Assembly (NCBI GenBank): GCA_007449985.2
Contig: VIIQ02000108.1
Location: forward strand, 248,001-312,000
Length of the DNA stretch: 64,000 nucleotides
From: Desmodesmus armatus
Taxonomy: Eukaryota; Chlorophyta; Chlorophyceae; Sphaeropleales; Scenedesmaceae
Direction: 5' to 3'
Shown: piece by piece, positions 11,301 through 22,700 of the stretch
Layout of the letters: each line of letters opens with the position of its first letter
Numbering within the stretch: position 1 is the first letter of the stretch
Translations under genes and position numbers: made by a program
The notes under the pieces: generated by a model
Databases searched by the model: none
The model's input: the letters and a program-made list of their open reading frames with translations, nothing else
What the model was told of the DNA's origin: nothing

Positions 11301-12537
11301 ATGATGGATCCAGAGCAAAGTGCTGAAATCACATTGGCGGCCTACCCCTACATATTGGATTGCCCAGCCTGTAAGTGTGAGAGGCAAGGATGAGCTGCCA
11401 CCTGCTTCCTGCTTGTACAATCCTTCAAAGCAATGCGCACGCATGTCTGCCGCCATGCCCGTCTCCCTGCAAGCACTTAGAAACCTGGCCGTTGTGCAGC
11501 ATGTGCGGCATTTCAAGGAACGAGAAAAGTTGTACCTACTTGCCGAGTGGTCAGTTCACCAAGGCTGCTCGTGACAGATTTTTTTTGTGTGACACCTGCT
11601 GCCTGCTGTGTTTCCCATCGCTGCCCACACACCCCTCTTGCTGCATTTCCCTCTGTGCACAGTCTGTGCTTGCGTTGCCGGCGCGTCTCTCCCACATGAG
11701 GCACGACAAGGTTGAGTCAAGTGACATCAAGGTTGAGGCAACTGACATCAAGGTTGAGTCAACTGATATCAAGGTCGAGTCAACTGACATCCCGTTATCA
11801 GCCATCCCAGGGGCGCCCGACCTGCTGAGGCTGCATATCATAAGGGCGCACATATGTAGGATTGTGAGCTGTACCGCTGTACAGAGGTGTTCAAGAGGTG
11901 TGAAGAACGGGCGCGCAGGTGTGTTCACACATGCTGCCCCTATTTGCGGCGTGAGACCTGAACTCCCTAGGCAGTGAGCCATCTTATGTTTTGGCCCTCC
12001 TGGTGGTTCCTGGTATGCAGAATTGTTGTTGGTATTGTCAAGTGTTATGGAAGTGCTGTCTATCCAGCCAGCCAAGAAAGCACTGCAATCTGGTGTTGCG
12101 TGTTATGGCATATGGTTGCTTGCCTGGGACTTTGGCACAGATGGGGATGTGTGGGCCCAGTGTACGTGTGTACGTGCATGTTGGGTTGCTGCATTGGGTG
12201 GTGACAGCACACCGTTCTTTCCTTGGGGGACTCACTCTTGTGTCGGTGGCTCATCTGTCTTTCTGTCCCTGTCAGCAGCAAGCAGCAGAATGAGATATGC
12301 ATGGGGGTGTGTGGTGGATGTGAAGGAGGTTACATGTGCGGATGCAGGCCCGCCTGCTGGGAATGATGCTGTTGTGTTGGTGATTGTACACACATGCTAT
12401 CGATGGATGGAAAGGTGTGCGCAGCGGCTGTTCTGGTGTTGCTTTTGGGTGTTGGTCTGATTGCTGCAGCGGCACTCGTATATAACCGAGCTAATGCTGT
12501 TGGGTGTGTCAAAGCTTGGGATGGAGAGCCAGCCTAG
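8337..12537 (+). CDS. Coiled-coil protein, bZIP-like (partial or incomplete model)
   Basis: Exons: 8337-8449, 8746-9212, about 9576-9685, 10060-10918, 11292-11370 and perhaps 12470-12537. The first junction is phase-perfect and joins a Lys/Arg-rich start (MKKKTLRGEGY) to a leucine-rich coiled coil (LEDRLEQAKQQ then ELQKQNEILRAKEAM), as in the zipper of volvocalean bZIP factors. Later segments are Ser/Ala/Gln-rich, with a conserved-looking WPACVDKAKLRPQQKQ stretch followed by a Gln-rich helix, a layout I associate with algal bZIP regulators. No canonical bZIP basic region with the N-x7-R signature is visible in or before the first exon. The DNA-binding half may therefore be missing, and the call rests on texture rather than a diagnostic motif. 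The link between the third exon (in-frame TGA at 9683) and the fourth (needs phase 2) is unresolved. The last exon is phase-compatible but weak. Confidence 0.4.
11708..11791 (+). repeat. Four tandem 21-bp units containing TGAGTCA
   Basis: Units start at 11708, 11729, 11750 and 11771 and follow AAGGTTGAGTCAACTGACATC. The array lies in the putative last intron of the bZIP-like gene. Units 1 and 3 contain the AP-1/GCN4-type site TGAGTCA. The frame is open and would encode a KVESTDI heptad, but I do not place it in an exon. Confidence 0.85.
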
Positions 12538-13760
12538 CAGCAATTCTGCACTCCAGTTGTAGCCACAAAGGCACAAGGCAGGTACCTGGAGCATGTCGCT
12601 TCAAAGGGGTGTGGGCCACTCACCGGTTTGCTACTTGACAGCATACATGATGAGCCGGGGGAGAGTTTCAATGCCACCTGGCTGCAAATGTTATGTTGCG
12701 TTGGGTTCTCATGATGTGCGTGTGTCTGTACTGTTGTTAATTAGTTTTCAGCAGTTGCGCCAGAGCACAACTGCTCAACAGGCGACTGATGGGGCATGGA
12801 GTGATCAGTTTCAGCCACAACTGACCATTCGTCATGGTTGCGGGTGTGGGGGCCCAAGTGGGTGGGTTCCCTCCCTTGGGGACAAGATCGGTTTGTGGTG
12901 TTCAAAGGCGCTCCTGCCCACCTTGGATTCAGCTGTCGGAGGTCGTTTTGTGTCGGTCAGGGCGGACGCTCGCCAACAATCTCAAATCAGCCCGCAGGGG
13001 TGGTATGTCATTGACATTGAATGCTGCTACGGAGGAGGTACTGTGGTGGCCGTTGGGGTGGTGCCCTGTATCAACCAGAGTGAATTGTGCGGTGGCCTTG
13101 TGGCATTTGTCTGACACCGCGCCGGCACCAGCCTTGTGTGCTCAGGGCCTGTCCGTGTCTGTACTCATTGGTGTTGGTCGCCCTTTGGCTAGGCTAGTGC
13201 TTATGCCCTGAAGCAAGTTCTAAAGCCCATAAGCCAGATAGCGGGCTTTGAGGGCAGGGTGCTGGCATGGGCCTAGGCAGACGAGGTGTTGGTGGTGTCC
13301 ACAAGCGGGGATGAATGCCATGCTAGTAGGGAGTTGTATGAGGCAGCTTTGTGTGAGTGGCCCCGCTATGTTTTATTCCGCGCGTGCTAGTAGCACTGTG
13401 CATGCGGGTGGTGGCCCCTGCCCTGGCTATCTGCTATATCTGCTGGCTATGTGTCACCCTTGAGGGTTGCTGTTCAACGTCTGTTTTACTGATTCGGGAG
13501 GAAAGCAGCCCAACTGGTGTTGCTGCCACTGCGCCCTGCTGCTGCTGTCCCGCGTCGTCTGCACCAGCACCATGCAAGCCTGCAGTGTGCCGCCAGCTGA
13601 TTGACCTTGGGAAGTTCTGCCTCGTTGTGCAGCCTTTCTGCTGCTGTTGCAGGGCTGCGATCAGTACCTCACTGTCCTCCCTTCCCTACCGTTGCAATGA
13701 CAGAGCACTGCCTTCCATGCCATTGGCGCGGCCTTCCGGCCTCCAAAGCGGCAACCAGGT
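12538..13760. other. Gene-free interval
   Basis: Only T/G-rich frames without recognisable domains occur here. A 173-codon frame at 12593-13114 has no motif and sits directly downstream of the bZIP-like gene, so it is probably 3' UTR or intergenic sequence. Confidence 0.4.
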
Positions 13761-14098
13761 GCTGGGCTGGGTACTTGTATGTGCCTGCCCTTATATTTGA
13801 GGTAGCTCTGTTGTATTTATGTAGCACGCCTACACGCATGGCCTTTCTGGGCTGGGTACTTGTATGTGCCTGCCCATATATTTGAGGTAGCTATGTTGTA
13901 TTTATGTAGCACGCCTACACGCATGGCCTTGCTGGGCTGGGTACTTGTATGTGCCTGCCCATATATTTGAGGTAGCTATGTTGTATTTATGTAGCACGCC
14001 TACACGCATGGCCTTGCTGGGCTGGGTACTTGTATGTGCCTGCCCATATAGTTGAGGTAGCTCTGTTGTCCCATGCAGCACGCGTACACGCATGTCCG
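13761..14098. repeat. 85-bp minisatellite, four copies
   Basis: The word GTACTTGTATGTGCCTGCCC recurs at 13771, 13856, 13941 and 14026, an exact 85-bp period. Each unit includes TTGAGGTAGCT and, in all but the last copy, TTGTATTTATGTAGCACGCC. The copies differ by only a few bases, so the amplification is recent. The last copy diverges after the TTGAGGTAGC segment. Confidence 0.95.
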
Positions 14099-15549
14099 CG
14101 CATACAATGTGCCTGTGCCTTACAAGGTCATATCTGTGAAAGCCTGTATGCCTCTGAGGGGTCTCACCCATCTGTATTGTGTGTACAGCATGTTATCTTT
14201 GAGGAGTTTTTTTCTTTTCTATTGCTTTTCACGTGTACTGACCATTGTCGGGATTGTACAAGTTGGCATGGTAGTCAGAGGTCCATCTGAATGTGGCTGA
14301 TCGCGCAAGCAAGTGATGGCCTGTCGATGGCAGTTACTGTTATGTTTACAGGGTTCAGGTCATCGAGCGCATTGTCATTGAGCGCAATCACTGGCTGCAC
14401 GGGAAAGCTGTTTTTTTGTGAAGGTTGTGTGTGGAGCTCCCTGTGAGGCGACACCAACACACACCAACTGTGTGCTTCGTTACTTGCCTACCCCACTCTG
14501 TGTTACAGCCGTCGTCAGATCTTTGGCAGTGTGCAGTCAGTGAGTGCTGATTGTGTGTGGCTGGCCATGTGTACTTGTGTGTGGAAGGCACAAGGAAGGC
14601 AATCAATTACAATGGTGAATGACGCAACCACCAGTCGTGAAACGCACATACAAACACAGGGTGCATGCACAGCGGCACCGGCAGCAGAAGCTTTCACATG
14701 GGAGTCATGGGTACACAAGTCAGCGGTCAGCACGCTGCAAGCATATCAGATGCAAGTACCAGCATCACCACCAGCTGCACTGCATCCACTGTTGTACACG
14801 TACACACCTGCAGCCCTGAATCAGGTCTGCCTGAGGCCAATGCTACCTCTTGCTGCTGCCAACAACCACACACAACTTTGTAGGTGTCAGTGGTGCCTGG
14901 CTTGATTTCAAAGACAAACAACCCGCCCCGTGGCATGAAGCAGAGCTGCTGCTGTCGCATGCCGCAGGGGTGCTGTGCGCCCCAACACTGACGCGTGTAG
15001 GTGCTGTCAGGTGCAGCAGCAAATCCCAAGCAGTCAGGAAAAGGGCAATAGCAGAGCTGGTTGTCAAAACCGCGTGGCCACAAGGAGGCCAGTCATATCA
15101 GAAAAGCTCGTCCCACCAGAACCGGAGGGAAATGACCAACAGCATGGCTGGTGCTCACAACACCCCAAAAACCTACCCCAGCATGCGTCACAGCATGCTG
15201 TTCAGCGCACAACTGTCACTTTATCCCGTTCCAACCCGTCCCATCCAGCCGAGTAACATACATCATACAACCCTGGTTGACTGCTGCAGCAGCAGGATTG
15301 CCATACGCTGGCCTGTTCCCCAACGCCGCAAGAGGCACTCACACCCACAGCCTGGAAGCTCTGAGATGCTGCACCCAAACCTGGCGCATGCAGTACTGCA
15401 GCAAGCAGCAGTCACCTTAGGGACAAACAACAACAGCAGCCGCAGCAGCAGTACCCAGGGTGGCCAACGCAGAGCCTTCAAGAAGCTGAAGCCTCGTGAC
15501 CTCAGGACCCCACCCAAGGGTTTGCTGCAGGCATCTTTTCGAAAGATCC
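14099..15549. other. Interval downstream of histone H1, no supported gene
   Basis: A 236-codon plus-strand frame ends at 15560, but it overlaps the H1 stop codon on the other strand and has no domain, so I read the region as the H1 3' UTR and intergenic DNA. Confidence 0.4.
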
Positions 15550-18018
15550 TTATGCCTTAGCGGCAGCTGGCTTCTTGGGGGCAGCAGCCTTCTTCTTGGC
15601 AGGTGCCTTCTTGGGGGTTGACTTCTTGGTGGCTGTTGCAACAAAGCACAGCACACACGCAGCACAGCACACACGCAGCAGGTGTGAGCGAAGCAGGAGT
15701 GGTTCAGGTTTGCTTTCTGCAATCAGTTGGTGGCTGCACCCAGGACAGCCGCTCCTGCTTTGAGGCACAGGACAGCACGGCTGAAGAACAATGCAACGAC
15801 ACAAGACACACGCAGCAAACCACGCACGCAAGCTGCGCGGTCCCAGGGTAAATGTCGGCAGTCCTACAGTTTGCTTGCACTCCGGGGGTGCTGCAGGCAG
15901 TGCTTGCCCTGCTGTGTTCACTGTGCTGCTCCGTGCTGCTGACGCACGCAGCATGCAGTTTGCTTGCACGCTGAGGGTGCCGCAGGTAGTACTTGCTCTG
16001 CTGTGCTTACTGCCCTGCTGTGTGCTGCTGCAGCGCATGCAGCGTGGTGGCGTACCTGGCTTCTTGACCTTGGGTGCAGCAGCCTTCTTGGTGTGGCAGC
16101 CTTCTTCTTGGGTGCTGCTGCTGCCTTGGGCTTCTTGGGGGCTGCTGCCTTCTTGGCTTGGCAGCAGCGGCCTTCTTGGGGGCAGCCTTCTTCTTAGGCT
16201 TCTCACCTAACACACCAGCAGCACCACAACAGCAGTAGCAGCAATGTTGAGCCAGAAGGGGCTGCAGAGTATACAAGTGGAATAGCGCACTGCACCGTCT
16301 TCACACCCTTGCTGTAATCCTTACCAGCGGACACAGAAACGCAACTGCTGGCGCAAGCAAACTCAACCACGTGCATTGCTTGAGGATCGGCTGCCACACT
16401 CACCCTCGGCCTTCTTCTTGGGCGCTGCCTTCTTCTTTGGTGCTGCCTTCTTCTTCTCCCCGGCCACCTTGGGCTTCTTGGGGGCTGCTGGCTTCTTCTT
16501 GGAGGCCTTCTTGAGGGACTCACCCAGCTTGTAGCTGGCCTTCACCTGAAATGTACATACACAGAGGGGAAGACGCATGGCGCAGAGTATTAAGGGCATG
16601 GAGTGCGGACGCTGGTGCAAGGGGCAGAAGGGTTTGAGTTGTCATGCTGTCAGCAAGCCAGCGCAGGGCTGTGAGAGCGCACGTCATGGGTGTGGTTGCC
16701 GTTGCTGTGAGAGGAGCCTCATCGCCTGATGCGCATGCCATGTGCAGGCGCAAGCGCGCGGCGCCCGAAAGAAAACAGTACGTTGCATCAGAGACGAGAG
16801 TGCGCAGCTGCGTTGTGTTGGTGCATGCGTAGTCTGCCTGTTGTCCTAGCCAGCATGGCCGCCCAGCCACCCACCTTGGTCAGCTGGCCCTTGTCAGCCA
16901 TGCGCTTCAGCTGCATCGACAGCAGCTTCTCCCAGTTGGTTGGCAGCTTGCCCTTGTACTTGTCACCAACCCACTTCTTGATGGCAGCCAGGCTTGAGCC
17001 GGAGCGCTACAAGTGCAGCAGGCAGGCAGCAATAGGCAATAGGGTGAGCAGGAGGGGGTAAGGCGGCTGCACGTCGCTGCAGGCGCATACCCGAGGCCCC
17101 GCTGTGCATCGATGTGTGTATGAGGGCTGGAGTGATACAAGGGGCATTGCGCCACAGAACACAGCTGTCCCTCTTCAATGAGGAGGGGCACTCACTGACT
17201 GTGGTCAAAGCTGGCCAGGAACCCCGGGATCACCATGCCCGTAAAATACACCAGCTTTTACTGCATGATGACTTAGTTTACGGGCATTGAGGACTGTCGA
17301 GCGCACTGCGGTCCAATGTCTCGGAGAGCATCGCGCCAGACGCCTTGCAGCTATCGCACACGGCGAAATACAACACAAGTAGAGCCTTACTGACTGCTAC
17401 ACGCCACCCCGACAGCTCCTCGTAGCCCTTGACCTTTTGTCGGGCCAACGTTCGTCTCATTTTGTGCTCACATCTGGCCCCCAGAGCGCCCACTATTACG
17501 TTGAGTACGTTCCTTACATCCATCTGCATCACTGTGTGGAATTTGGAGGCCAGGAACCACTGCTACGGAATGCACCAAGCTGCCATCCAAAACAACTTCT
17601 TTTGGCTCAGTGTGTATGGCACTAACAGCCTTGCAAATCCCAACATATATAGCTGTATATGTGAGGAATGCATTGCTGTATCCACCACAAGGCTGCGACC
17701 GGTGTAGGCACAGAACGGGGCTGGACCCCCGACGCGTGCTGTTTTGCTTGATGCCAAAAATGGTCGCCCGGGCCTGTACAGCTACATGCACGCCTTGACT
17801 TATATCAGAAAGGGTGAAGGTCCATCATTTGCACCATTTACACGTCTGAAGGGCGATTGCTGTGCGTGCTATTCGCGGAAACATGTTCCCAATCACCTTC
17901 TTACCTCCTTGAGGGCTGCAATGGCCTCGGTCGCCATCACTGTGAATCCAGGGTGCTCTGGCTTTGCCTTGGGCTTGCTGGAGGCCTTCTTGGCGGGTGC
18001 TGGGGCTGCGTCGGACAT
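15550..18018 (-). CDS. Linker histone H1
   Basis: Five exons on the minus strand: 17905-18018, 16875-17006, 16404-16545, 16056-16206 and 15550-15632, with clean GT-AG borders. The start is MSDAAPAPAKKASSKPKAK. Exons 1-3 encode the winged-helix globular domain: HPGFTVMATEAIAALKE, then SLAAIKKWVGDKYKG, LLSMQLKRMADKGQL and the KASYKL end, about residues 22-90. The rest is a Lys/Ala/Pro tail of KKAAPKK repeats ending in PAAAKA. H1 binds nucleosome linker DNA and compacts chromatin. Oddity: exon 4 is 151 bp, whereas phase needs 153. The Lys/Ala/Pro frame is lost twice, near 16156 and 16099, each time at AAG-CC-AAG where CCC is expected. Two 1-nt losses in C runs look like consensus errors, though a decayed copy is possible. 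The introns are long for a histone gene, as expected for a replacement or polyadenylated H1. Confidence 0.93.
17007..17904 (-). other. H1 intron 1, possible inserted sequence
   Basis: This 898-bp intron separates the two halves of the globular domain. Its middle (about 17230-17800) has a less GC-rich texture. A perfect 11-bp inverted repeat, ATGCCCGTAAA at 17235-17245 against 17277-17287, encloses 31 bp. An 84-codon minus-strand frame (17278-17532) starts within its right arm and has no motif I know. Confidence 0.35.
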
Positions 18019-19752
18019 GATGGCTGTGTCTTGGCTCAGTCTGTGAAAGAGGGGCTAGGCTGGCGTGTGAAGCTGCAAACTTGGTGCGTATAGGTTTGCG
18101 AATTCTGCTGGGCTGGCTGGGTGTGCAGTCAAAGCACAGCACGGGACAGGCAGTGGACGAGCAAGACCCATTAAACCACGTCCTAGCGTGGGGTGGAGAA
18201 CACACGCCGAAACAGCACAAATCCATTTCGAAGGCCTGGAGGGCGCTATGTGTGGCCAGTGTGCTACAGCTCTGTCTAACAAGCTCCTGAAAGAAAGCGT
18301 CCCAGGGCTCGCTCTATAGCGCATACGACTCCCCAAACAATAGCCGCACTTCCCGGCGCGTTGACCCCCACCCTCGACGGTGTTGCCGAGAACATGCCTG
18401 ACATGCCTGCCACCTTAGTGCCTGCAACCCAACTTTTACCCCTCCCTCCAACACCCGGCGCACAACAAGCCAAAGGAGCCTGCTGCAGCACTCTTGAGGA
18501 GTAGAGGCACCTCACAATGCATCTGTCAGGCTCCCACCGACTGTGAGGCAGCCTTTGGCAGCCTGCTGACTTTTTGGGTCTTTCAATTTTGATGGCCAGC
18601 GATGTTGACCGCTTTGACCAGGCCGACACGCGCTCAGGTTGGTACAGCAGCACACAGCAAGCTGTACAACGACTCACCAACACATAAACCTATCGTTTGC
18701 ACCCTGCTGCCAGGCTTGGGAAGCATGCACCAGCTGAAAGCAGCCCACAATCCTGGAACCCACTGTTACACTTGTGTGACCAAGGCAAAAAATGGTGTGA
18801 TTGCCACAGGACAGGCCCCAGGACCCCCACAACCTCAGAGATCAGTACCTATACATACTTTGGCTTGTGTGTGGGGTTCGTGGTGCTGCTGTAGCTGATC
18901 TAACCACGCATTACGGCACAAGTGCCTGAGACAGGCACGTTGGTGGGGGATGACTCAGCACCGACCGTGCCTGGCAAAGGCGACAAGTTGCCACAGGGTC
19001 CAGCACCAGTGATGCAGCTACAAGGAAGTCCTGCATAAGGATAGTACAAAACAGTCACACCCAGCATGCAAGGTGCATCAACCACCTGCTGTGTGACTTG
19101 GCTGACAGCACATGCTGTCCAGCCTGTGCGGCGGTTGACATGCAGGAACTACCTATCAAAACAGAAAGCCACCTACCCCACAAACCCTACACAAAACACA
19201 TGCGATATATTGAGTTGCTTATGATAAGCTGCACAAGATGCAAACCCCCAAATACACACAGACACACTCGCACCTGCAATCAATTGATAAATATGTGTCT
19301 GCAAGCAACATGTGCACAAGAGCAGAAGGCTCAAGGCCAGTGCCCAGCCCCAGAGCAGCACTGTGTCACAGCAAGCAACCGTGACATGGACAGATATTTT
19401 ATATCCCCGTATGAAAAGAAAGAAGCAGTTGCAGTGCACGTGCAGTGACACCTCTTGGCCAGTCGCAGGCCACCAACACCGGCTGTGTAGCACCACAGGT
19501 GAAGGAGGAGCACTGATGGGTTCGGGTGGTGTGCACAATGCCAAGACGTGCATAGAACAGCGCATGAGGTGCACCCCACAAAATACGAACAAGAAAGATG
19601 AGCAGAAGAAGCCCCTTCACAGTGCCCATCGGTACAGAGCAGACATGAACAGTGCAGGCTCCATACAATCCTGTGCCAATAGGCCCCATGCACCCAACCC
19701 CGGCTGACCACGGCTCCGACAAGCTCCCCGGCGCAACAAAAGGTCTGGATCG
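18019..19752. other. H1 promoter region and downstream flank of the receptor cyclase
   Basis: No exon is supported. The first few hundred bases upstream of the H1 start (about 18019-18400) should hold its promoter; on the H1 strand a GCTATAGAGC word occurs about 290 bp upstream of the ATG, which is far for a TATA box. The remainder (18600-19750) has frames without domains and contains the 3' flank of the cyclase gene. Confidence 0.3.
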
Positions 19753-22700
19753 TCAGCCCTTGTCGCTGCTGGGGTCGCTTACGCGGCTCTCAAATGCAGC
19801 TGGCAGCTCAGGAATGGCGCCCAAGGTCTCCTTGGGGATGCCTGGCAAGGAGCAGCAGCTGTAGCCAGGCACGGGATACAAGCCCAAGCCATCCTCCTCG
19901 TCATCAAAATCATCGGATCCGACAGGATCCGCCACACTAGACAGTCGGCCGCTGCCAGCCCATGCGTGCTGCAGAGCATGGTTTGCCGCGCCCACCCTGG
20001 GGCTGCCGCAGCTGCTGTTGCTGCCGGTGCGCTGCAGGAAGGGGCTGGAGGCCACACCAGACGCCACAGGGCTGCCAGGAGCTCCACCGGCTGCACTGCC
20101 GAAAGTCGCGCCGCCTAGCGCCCCGCGCGAGCGCGGGGTTGTTGGCTGACTGCCACGGGGCGAGCCAGGGGCTGAGCTTCCCACATACGAGGGCAGCGAC
20201 GCAGCTCCTGACGGCAGGCCCTGCAGGTTGCTACTAGCAGACGGGAACCTCGGGCTGCTGGCGCCACTGCTCAGCCTGCTACCGCCTTGCGGCGGGTCAT
20301 GTGTGGTGCCCACAGCACCCACAGCCCAGCTGCTGGCCCCCTGCATTGCTGCTTGCCGCGCACTTGTGCTCCCAGGCTGAGTCATCGCTGCTGCTGGTGC
20401 TGCACCACCCCTGGAGCTGCTGCTGCCCCCAGGCGCTGAGGGGTCAAGGCCTCCCCTGGCAATGGCTCTCTTTGCCTCCACAGCGACCGAGCTCAGCCCA
20501 GGTGCCGCTGCTGAGCCTGCTGCCTGTTGATACTGCAGCCCCTGCTGCACAGGCCGCTGACTCCCTGCTGTCGCTGAGGTGGGCTGGCCCAGAGAGCTGC
20601 TGGCGGCCTGCTGACCGGCAAGACCCGCTTCCATAGGCCAACTGCCAGTGTTAAGGCCTGACTGAGCTGAGCCCTTGCCTGCCATCTTGCCCAGAGGGCT
20701 GGGCCTGCTGGCGGGCTGGGCCGCATGCAGCACTTGCTGCTGCTGCTGGTGGGGTGCGTTGCGCTGCATGCCCCCAGGCGCCTGCGCACCGCCGGACTGA
20801 TGCACTTGGCTGCTCTGCTGCTGCAACTGTAGCGCCTGCTGCTGCTGCTGCATGTGCGCTGACGCTGACGAGCGAGCTGTGGCCTGCTGTTGCGCTGCAG
20901 CATTGCTTTCAAGCAACCTTGGCGCCGCCTGCTGCTCCTGCTGCTGTGCGCTTGAGGGGCTGTCACAAGTATGGCACTGTGTACTGTCTAGTGGTGACCG
21001 CTGCAGGTCCCCTGGCTGCGTGCTGCGGCTGCCATCCACACTCTCCCACATTGCAGCACTCAGCCGCTGGCATGTGCGGTCCTGCCTGCTTGCGTTGGGG
21101 GCAATGTAGCTCAGCAGGTCTGGGTCAGCACCCGTATGCTGTGCCTGTGGCTGCAAGGAGAAATCACTGGCCTGTGACTGCAGGCCTGGCTGCCCCTGCT
21201 GCACCAACTCCGGCTGCACATCAGCTGGGTACACGACGGCTGCTGCTGCTGCAGAAGCAGCATCTACAGCCTCCACAGCTGCAGCCGCTGTGGCCGCCAT
21301 TGTACAGCCGCCAGGGGCCCTCAAGGACAGCTCATATGGCAGCTGCATGCCACTGGGCTTGCTGGGCAAGCCCTGCTGCTGCTGCTGCGGCCCTTGTACG
21401 CTGCCATCCTGCAGCAGCTGCTCCTGGTGCTCATATTGCTGCCACACAGCTGCGATGTTGGCAGGCCCAGCACTGCTGCCGTGCAAGGGGCTGTAGCTGG
21501 ACTCTGCATACGCGTAGCTGCCTCCTCGGCTGAAGCTGCCCCTGCTCATACTGCCGCCGCCGATGCTGCCGTCTGGAATGCTGCTGTTGGCATATGCCAA
21601 GTGGGTGAAGGAGCCGCCATGCATTCCGCCCATGCTGCTGTCGAGGCCCCCGTGTGAGCCGTAGCTGGGCTGCAAGGAGGTGCTGCTGCTGTGCCGAGCG
21701 CACACGTAGGTCTGCGCTACATCCTGCGCCCACAACTTGCCTGGGCTCATAAGGTCGGACCCGCCACCAGTGCCACCCTGTACAGAAGAACGTGTGCGGA
21801 GGGCAGCATGTGAGCCTGCAGGGTACTGGTGGGTCAAATGCGCCTGGCAACTACTACTTCCATCACGCGCACATGCAAGAGTCCGGCGTGTTCTGTTGAT
21901 AGGGCCGAGCCTGCATGCAGTTGGCAGCATGTCTGACCCCTAGTAACCCTGGTGTAAGGCACAGCAAGGAACAGGTCCAAACCACAGGAGGAACTTAGAA
22001 CATGCTTGCAACTGTGTCCTGTGTTGACTACTCGCGGTCGAGGCGTCCGGCAACACCTTGCTTGCTGCTCACCCTTGAGCCTGCCACGCTGCTGCCTGGG
22101 GTGTGTGACGGAGTACTGTGGGGGCTGGAGCCATGCGGCAACATGCCATGCTGCTGCTGCACAGCCCTGAGGCCCTCATCATCCTCACTCTCGTCGTCAG
22201 CTATGCAGCCTGAGCCTGCACGGCCTGAGCCGGGATACATGCCACCTGACGTTGGCAGGGCCGCGCTGGTGCTGTGGCGCCGCAAGCCAAACTGCGGGGC
22301 GCAGGAATGAGCAGGCAGCACAGATGTAGGCCGTGAGGCAAGTGCAGAGGCTCAGCCTGGAAAGCATTGCAGTCAGTGCTTAGCAGCGTGCTTCTCATGC
22401 ACTTGCTGAGCTTTGCGATGGTCACTGTCACCCCTCTAGGCATGTACTGCGCCTGACGCCAGCGCCCTGCGCACGCTGGAATTGGTAACAACTCATGCAG
22501 GTGGATTTGCACACAGCACCAAGCAAGCATTCGAAGAGGCAACACACCTTAGGCAGCAGCTGCCTCCAGCTGAGCGGGTTGGTGGTGCCTCCAGCCGAGC
22601 CACCTGCGGCCACCACAATACAGTAGGTTGAGCAAAAAACTGCAACCAACCTTTGCCACACTCGCAGGACTGATCCAAATGCCCTTTCCCTGCAGCAAAT

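Noticed and set aside
13761..14098. Possible CRISPR array from regularly spaced repeats
   Set aside because: The whole 85-bp unit repeats with no variable spacers, and the host is a eukaryote. It is a minisatellite.
14850..15560. 236-codon plus-strand frame
   Set aside because: No domain, no splice context, and it overlaps the H1 stop codon and downstream region on the opposite strand.
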